From CAYLJO01 sp964383905 (GTDB taxonomy: Bacteria > Acidobacteriota > Blastocatellia > Pyrinomonadales > Pyrinomonadaceae), in NCBI GenBank assembly GCA_964383905.1, contig CAYLJO010000080.1:1-25574 (forward strand): a stretch of DNA of 25,574 nucleotides, read 5' to 3'. A program made the translations under genes and the position numbers. This document shows, one piece after another, positions 23,020 through 25,574 of the stretch. The stretch's first letter is position 1; every line of letters begins with the position of its first letter. The notes under the pieces were generated by a model. The model ran no database searches and was not told where the DNA came from. It was given only the letters and a program-made list of their open reading frames with translations.

Positions 23020-24465
23020 ATGAACGATCAAACCCTCCAGGCGATTGTTGAAGAGGTCGCGCCCACGCTCGTCGGCCGCAAGGTGGGCAAACTCTTTCAG
23101 CTTTCGCGCCACGCAGTTGCTATTGATTTTCGGACGGATGATGGTCGCTACCTGTTCCTCAGCGTCGAGCCCGCACAACCACGTATGTATATGATCGCGC
23201 GCCGCGTGCGGGAGCTTGAAAAGCAGTCTCTACCGCCCACACCGTTCGCGCTCGTACTGCGCAAGTATCTCGGCGGAGCTACGCTAGTCTCCCTCACCAA
23301 AGATGAGACGGATCGCGTCGTGCGCTTCTCTTTCGCCGCCCGGGATGAGACCGGCAATACGCACGAACGCACGCTCGTCGCGCAACTGACAGGACGCGCG
23401 GCAAATCTTTTTCTGCTCGACGAGCGCGGCCATATCATCGACGCCCTTCGCAGCCCGCCCGCCAACACCGGGCAGGAGGTCGGCGTCAAGTATGAGCCCC
23501 CCCCGACAAACACGGTCGGCGCGGCTCCTCAGTCGCCTTTGGCGCGGGCGTCATTCAAGACTCTCTCCGAGGCGGCAGACGATTACTACCGTCGGCTCGA
23601 AGCCGAACGTCTCTTCAAAGCACGCGCCGCAGCCGCACATCAGCGTCTGCGTAAAGAGATCGCGCAGCGCCAAAAACTTCAACGCTCGCTGATGAATGAC
23701 CTTAGAGCCCACGGCGATGCGGAAGGGCATAAACGCATCGGCGATCTGCTGCTTGCCAACATTGCGAACGCGGAGCGGCATGGCCGCACCGTACGTCTTA
23801 CGGATTATTACGCTGAGGGCGCGCCCCGCATCGAACTCGAAATTGACGAGAACTCCACGCTGCAGGAGGAGGCGGCGCGCCGCTTCTCGCGCTATGCGAA
23901 AGCCAAGCGGGCGGCCCTCGAGGTCGGACGGCGGCTCGATGCGCTGAAAGCTGAATTAGAGGCGCTTCATGCGCAACAAGCTGAGCTCGAAAGAATCATC
24001 GCCGCACGCGATGAGGTGGCGCTCGAGGTGTTCGGTGACACGAACAAAAAGGGCGTTGGCCGCGCGGCGTCAAAGCAGAAGAGCACTGAGAGTGTGCCGG
24101 GCGCACGCCGCTATCGTTCAACGGACGGCTACGAGATTCTGGTCGGGCGGGGCGCGCGGGATAACGACCACCTGACGTTCCGCGTGGCCCGCCCTTCTGA
24201 TCTCTGGCTCCACGCCGCCGATTATCCCGGCTCCCACGTCGTCGTGCGTAACCCTTCGCGCGCGGACGTTCCGCACCGCACCCTGATCGAGGCGGCGCAA
24301 CTGGCAGCCAATTTCAGCCAGGCCCGGCGGGACGCAAAAGTCGCCGTCCACTACACGCAACGCAAATTTTTGTCGAAGCCGAGGGGGGCGGCGCCGGGTC
24401 TCGTCCGCATGTCAAGCTTTCATACCCTGATGGTGGAACCGCGCGAGAGTGTCGAGCGCATCTAA
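23020..24465 (+). CDS. rqcH: NFACT family protein (RqcH/Rqc2-like ribosome quality control factor)
   Basis: This 481-residue protein has the NFACT domain order. The NFACT-N part (about 4-165) has ALVLRKYLGGATLVSLTKDE with Asp98-Arg99, the residue pair needed for alanine tailing in B. subtilis RqcH, and QLTGRAANLFLLD. A coiled-coil middle spans about 184-340 (DDYYRRLEAERLF, LTDYYAEGAPRIELEIDEN). The NFACT-R domain (about 363-480) has GYEILVGRGARDNDHLTFRV, LWLHAADYPGSHVVVRNP and KPRGAAPGLV. In characterised relatives it binds stalled 50S subunits and recruits tRNA-Ala. It is clearly shorter than B. subtilis RqcH (about 570 residues). The helix-hairpin-helix module between NFACT-N and the coiled coil appears to be missing. 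No Shine-Dalgarno sequence is seen, and TAGCAT lies 9 bases before the ATG. The symbol follows homology only. Confidence 0.88.
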   Translation: MNDQTLQAIVEEVAPTLVGRKVGKLFQLSRHAVAIDFRTDDGRYLFLSVEPAQPRMYMIARRVRELEKQSLPPTPFALVLRKYLGGATLVSLTKDETDRVVRFSFAARDETGNTHERTLVAQLTGRAANLFLLDERGHIIDALRSPPANTGQEVGVKYEPPPTNTVGAAPQSPLARASFKTLSEAADDYYRRLEAERLFKARAAAAHQRLRKEIAQRQKLQRSLMNDLRAHGDAEGHKRIGDLLLANIANAERHGRTVRLTDYYAEGAPRIELEIDENSTLQEEAARRFSRYAKAKRAALEVGRRLDALKAELEALHAQQAELERIIAARDEVALEVFGDTNKKGVGRAASKQKSTESVPGARRYRSTDGYEILVGRGARDNDHLTFRVARPSDLWLHAADYPGSHVVVRNPSRADVPHRTLIEAAQLAANFSQARRDAKVAVHYTQRKFLSKPRGAAPGLVRMSSFHTLMVEPRESVERI

Positions 24466-24519
24466 AGCGGTGATCATCCGGATGTAAGGAGCGCGAAGCA
24501 ATTGGTCCGGCCGGTGTTA

Positions 24520-24543
24520 TAGCTACTTGCAATTGGATGCGAC
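24520..24543. repeat. Left terminal inverted repeat of the IS630 element
   Basis: TAGCTACTTGCAATTGGATGCGAC matches the reverse complement of the right end except at two adjacent positions. The transposase stop codon (24523-24525 on the - strand) lies inside it. Confidence 0.88.
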
Positions 24544-25117
24544 GTGATAACCGCAGTGGCTGAACCAGCCTGTGCAGTCATTAGGGGTGACAAGTTTGAG
24601 GGCCGCTAGCAAAGCTTGCTCTAGCTCGGCACGAGTGCGTGCTTTAGCTGCACGCAAATAGGTTTTGATCTTTGACCACATCAACTCGATCGGCGAAAAG
24701 TCCGGCGAGTAGGGCGACAACCAGATAACCTGTGCGCCGTGCTCTCGCGCGACCGCTTCAATCCGGCTGGCGCGATGTGCGCCCAGGTTATCCAAGATCA
24801 GGATGTCGCCAGCTTCAATGGTCGGGCTTAAGACTTGCTCGACATAAATGTTGAAAACCTCTGTGTCGACCGCGCCTTCGACCGTGAACGTGGCCGTCGG
24901 CCCAGCGAGTCCGAGGGCACTGATGATTGAAGTCTGTTGGCCGTAATTGCGCGGCACGCTTTCTGTCACGCGCTCGCCCGCCACGCGCACGCCCGTAGAG
25001 CCTGGTGAGAGCCAGATGGCTGCCGGCTTCATCAATGGACGAGAAAGCGCCGCGCATCGAGCGGCGCGACCCGTCGCCAGTACCAGGCCCGCTTGTAGTT
25101 GTTGCGCTCCGATGAGA
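24523..25117 (-). pseudogene. IS630 transposase, catalytic (orfB) part, disrupted by frameshifts
   Basis: The catalytic half of the transposase is spread over three frames. After a -1 shift at the A7 run (see orfA) the frame reads KGLVSSERNNYKRAWYWRRV and APLDARRFLV and ends near 25036. The next frame gives IDEAGSHLALTRLYGRARGG with the first catalytic Asp, down to about 24978. The last frame gives GERVTESVPRNYGQQTSIIS, later LILDNLGAHRAS (second Asp) and SPYSPDFSPIELMWSKIKTY (catalytic Glu), ending at 24523. Two +1 shifts near 25036-25042 and 24975-24982 break it beyond the possibly programmed -1 shift. All three DDE residues are still encoded, so the decay is recent or the breaks are sequencing errors. 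Confidence 0.82.
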
Positions 25118-25474
25118 CTAAGCCCTTTTTTTGCGCGGCAAGTCGAGGCGGGCCAGCGCGCGGCTGATGGTCGCATGCGAGACCGTCAGTTGGGCTTGTG
25201 CTTGCACATGGGCAAGAAGTTCCGCGAGCGAGACATCAGGAGGCTTTCGTACCTTCGACTGTAAGAGGCGCAACTGTTTGATCTCTAAACTGGGGGCGCG
25301 CCCGCCGCCATGCGGCAACGGGGACAAATCGCCCATTGAGCGCCATTGGCGGATCATCTTTTTGACAAAGCTCTGCCCGACATTAAAGAGGGCAGCGATC
25401 TCGGCAATCGAGCCTTGCCCTTGTTCGTAAGCGTTGACCACCCGTTGCCGGAGGTCTAAAGAGTAGGCTTGCAT
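25118..25474 (-). CDS. IS630 transposase orfA (DNA-binding part)
   Basis: This 118-residue frame begins MQAYSLDLRQRVVNAYEQGQ. It has the typical N-terminal helix-turn-helix pair of IS630 transposases: IAEIAALFNVGQSFVKKMIR at about 23-42, then LSPLPHGGGRAP, then a second winged-helix part with VSHATISRALARLDLPRKK. This part would bind the terminal repeats. It ends in RKKRA at a CGCAAAAAAAGG sequence (25129-25140). Seven consecutive A allow a -1 slip that continues into the orfB frame (KKKGLVSSER), a known way for some IS630 members to make the fused transposase. The ATG lies 26 bases inside the right terminal repeat. Confidence 0.85.
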   Translation of the reverse strand: MQAYSLDLRQRVVNAYEQGQGSIAEIAALFNVGQSFVKKMIRQWRSMGDLSPLPHGGGRAPSLEIKQLRLLQSKVRKPPDVSLAELLAHVQAQAQLTVSHATISRALARLDLPRKKRA

Positions 25475-25499
25475 AGCCTTAGTTTAGTCAGTCAAGATG

Positions 25500-25523
25500 G
25501 TCGCACGCAATTGCAAGTAGCTA
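25500..25523. repeat. Right terminal inverted repeat of the IS630 element
   Basis: GTCGCACGCAATTGCAAGTAGCTA is the reverse complement of the left end with two mismatches. It is followed by the duplicated TA at 25524-25525. Confidence 0.88.
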
Positions 25524-25525
25524 TA

Positions 25526-25574
25526 GAGGCTGTTCAAAAAGCTGTCTCTTAACGCTTTAACCCTAATCGTTGAC
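25526..25574. other. Right edge of the window, no gene seen
   Basis: The last 49 bases outside the IS630 element contain no open frame. GAGGCTGTTCAAAAAGCT resembles the terminal sequence of other insertion elements, so the IS630 copy may have landed at the end of a second element. The stretch is too short to decide. Confidence 0.3.

Larger units (their letters stand above)
24520..25523 (-). mobile_element. IS630-family insertion sequence, 1004 bases, with TA target duplication
   Basis: The ends are terminal inverted repeats TAGCTACTTGCAATTG... with 22 of 24 positions matching between 24520-24543 and 25523-25500. TA flanks both sides (24518-24519 and 25524-25525), as expected from IS630/Tc1-type insertion at TA. 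The transposase is encoded on the - strand from 25474 to 24523, with its stop inside the left repeat. The ends are intact but the transposase frame is interrupted, so the element probably needs a helper in trans. Confidence 0.9.

Noticed and set aside
1..25574. CRISPR arrays, toxin-antitoxin pairs, defence islands or biosynthetic clusters
   Set aside because: No regularly spaced direct repeats and no recognisable genes of such systems were found in either strand.

Overview
The window is a moderately GC-rich (about 58-60% by eye) bacterial chromosome segment. It carries housekeeping genes with an insertion-sequence remnant at the left edge and a nearly complete IS630-type element at the right edge. 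A class Blastocatellia-like member of the Acidobacteriota is my best guess. The reasons are the fused 3-dehydroquinate dehydratase/shikimate dehydrogenase, the hemE-hemH-hemG cluster interrupted by a four-helix-bundle (S23) gene, a DUF2203 protein, several short zinc-ribbon proteins with membrane or RDD domains, and small secreted proteins rich in proline and lysine. The assignment is inference; there is no rRNA to confirm it. 

Layout. 1-911: end of an IS256 transposase remnant, then about 700 bases with no convincing gene but with two palindromic repeats. 912-4878 (+): hemE, a four-helix-bundle gene, hemH and hemG, with ATGA overlaps at the last two junctions; this is a late heme biosynthesis operon. 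4952-7446 (-): a MoxR AAA+ ATPase followed by a DUF58 membrane protein. 7721-8206 (+): an orphan type IV pilin-like protein. 8252-9015 (+): tRNA-Val(CAC) with a good promoter, an HNH endonuclease gene broken by one extra A in an A9 run, and a hairpin terminator. 19072 down to 9038 (-): a long same-strand stretch. In transcription order it holds an unknown CxxC protein, rlmB, a zinc-ribbon membrane protein, cysK, aroDE, a ThiF/MoeB-type E1 enzyme, a secreted beta-propeller protein and two small secreted proteins. 19221-24465 (+): a lipoprotein, an NYN-domain protein, DUF2203, a zinc-ribbon/RDD membrane protein and an NFACT (RqcH-like) protein. 24520-25523: the IS630-type element with TA target duplication. 

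How the genes fit together. Heme synthesis (hemE/hemH/hemG), aromatic amino acid synthesis (aroDE), cysteine synthesis (cysK), ribosome maturation (rlmB) and ribosome quality control (NFACT) are ordinary core functions. The divergent region 19073-19220 carries two good back-to-back sigma70-type promoters that fix the starts of the genes on either side. Several genes lack a Shine-Dalgarno sequence and have a TANNNT box 6-9 bases before the ATG, which suggests leaderless transcripts. I see no CRISPR array, no defence island and no clear novel multi-gene system. The most interesting items are the homopolymer-disrupted HNH gene beside the tRNA, the structured leader of aroDE, the apparent loss of the helix-hairpin-helix module in the NFACT protein, the possible leaderless promoters, and the S23-type gene inside the heme operon.
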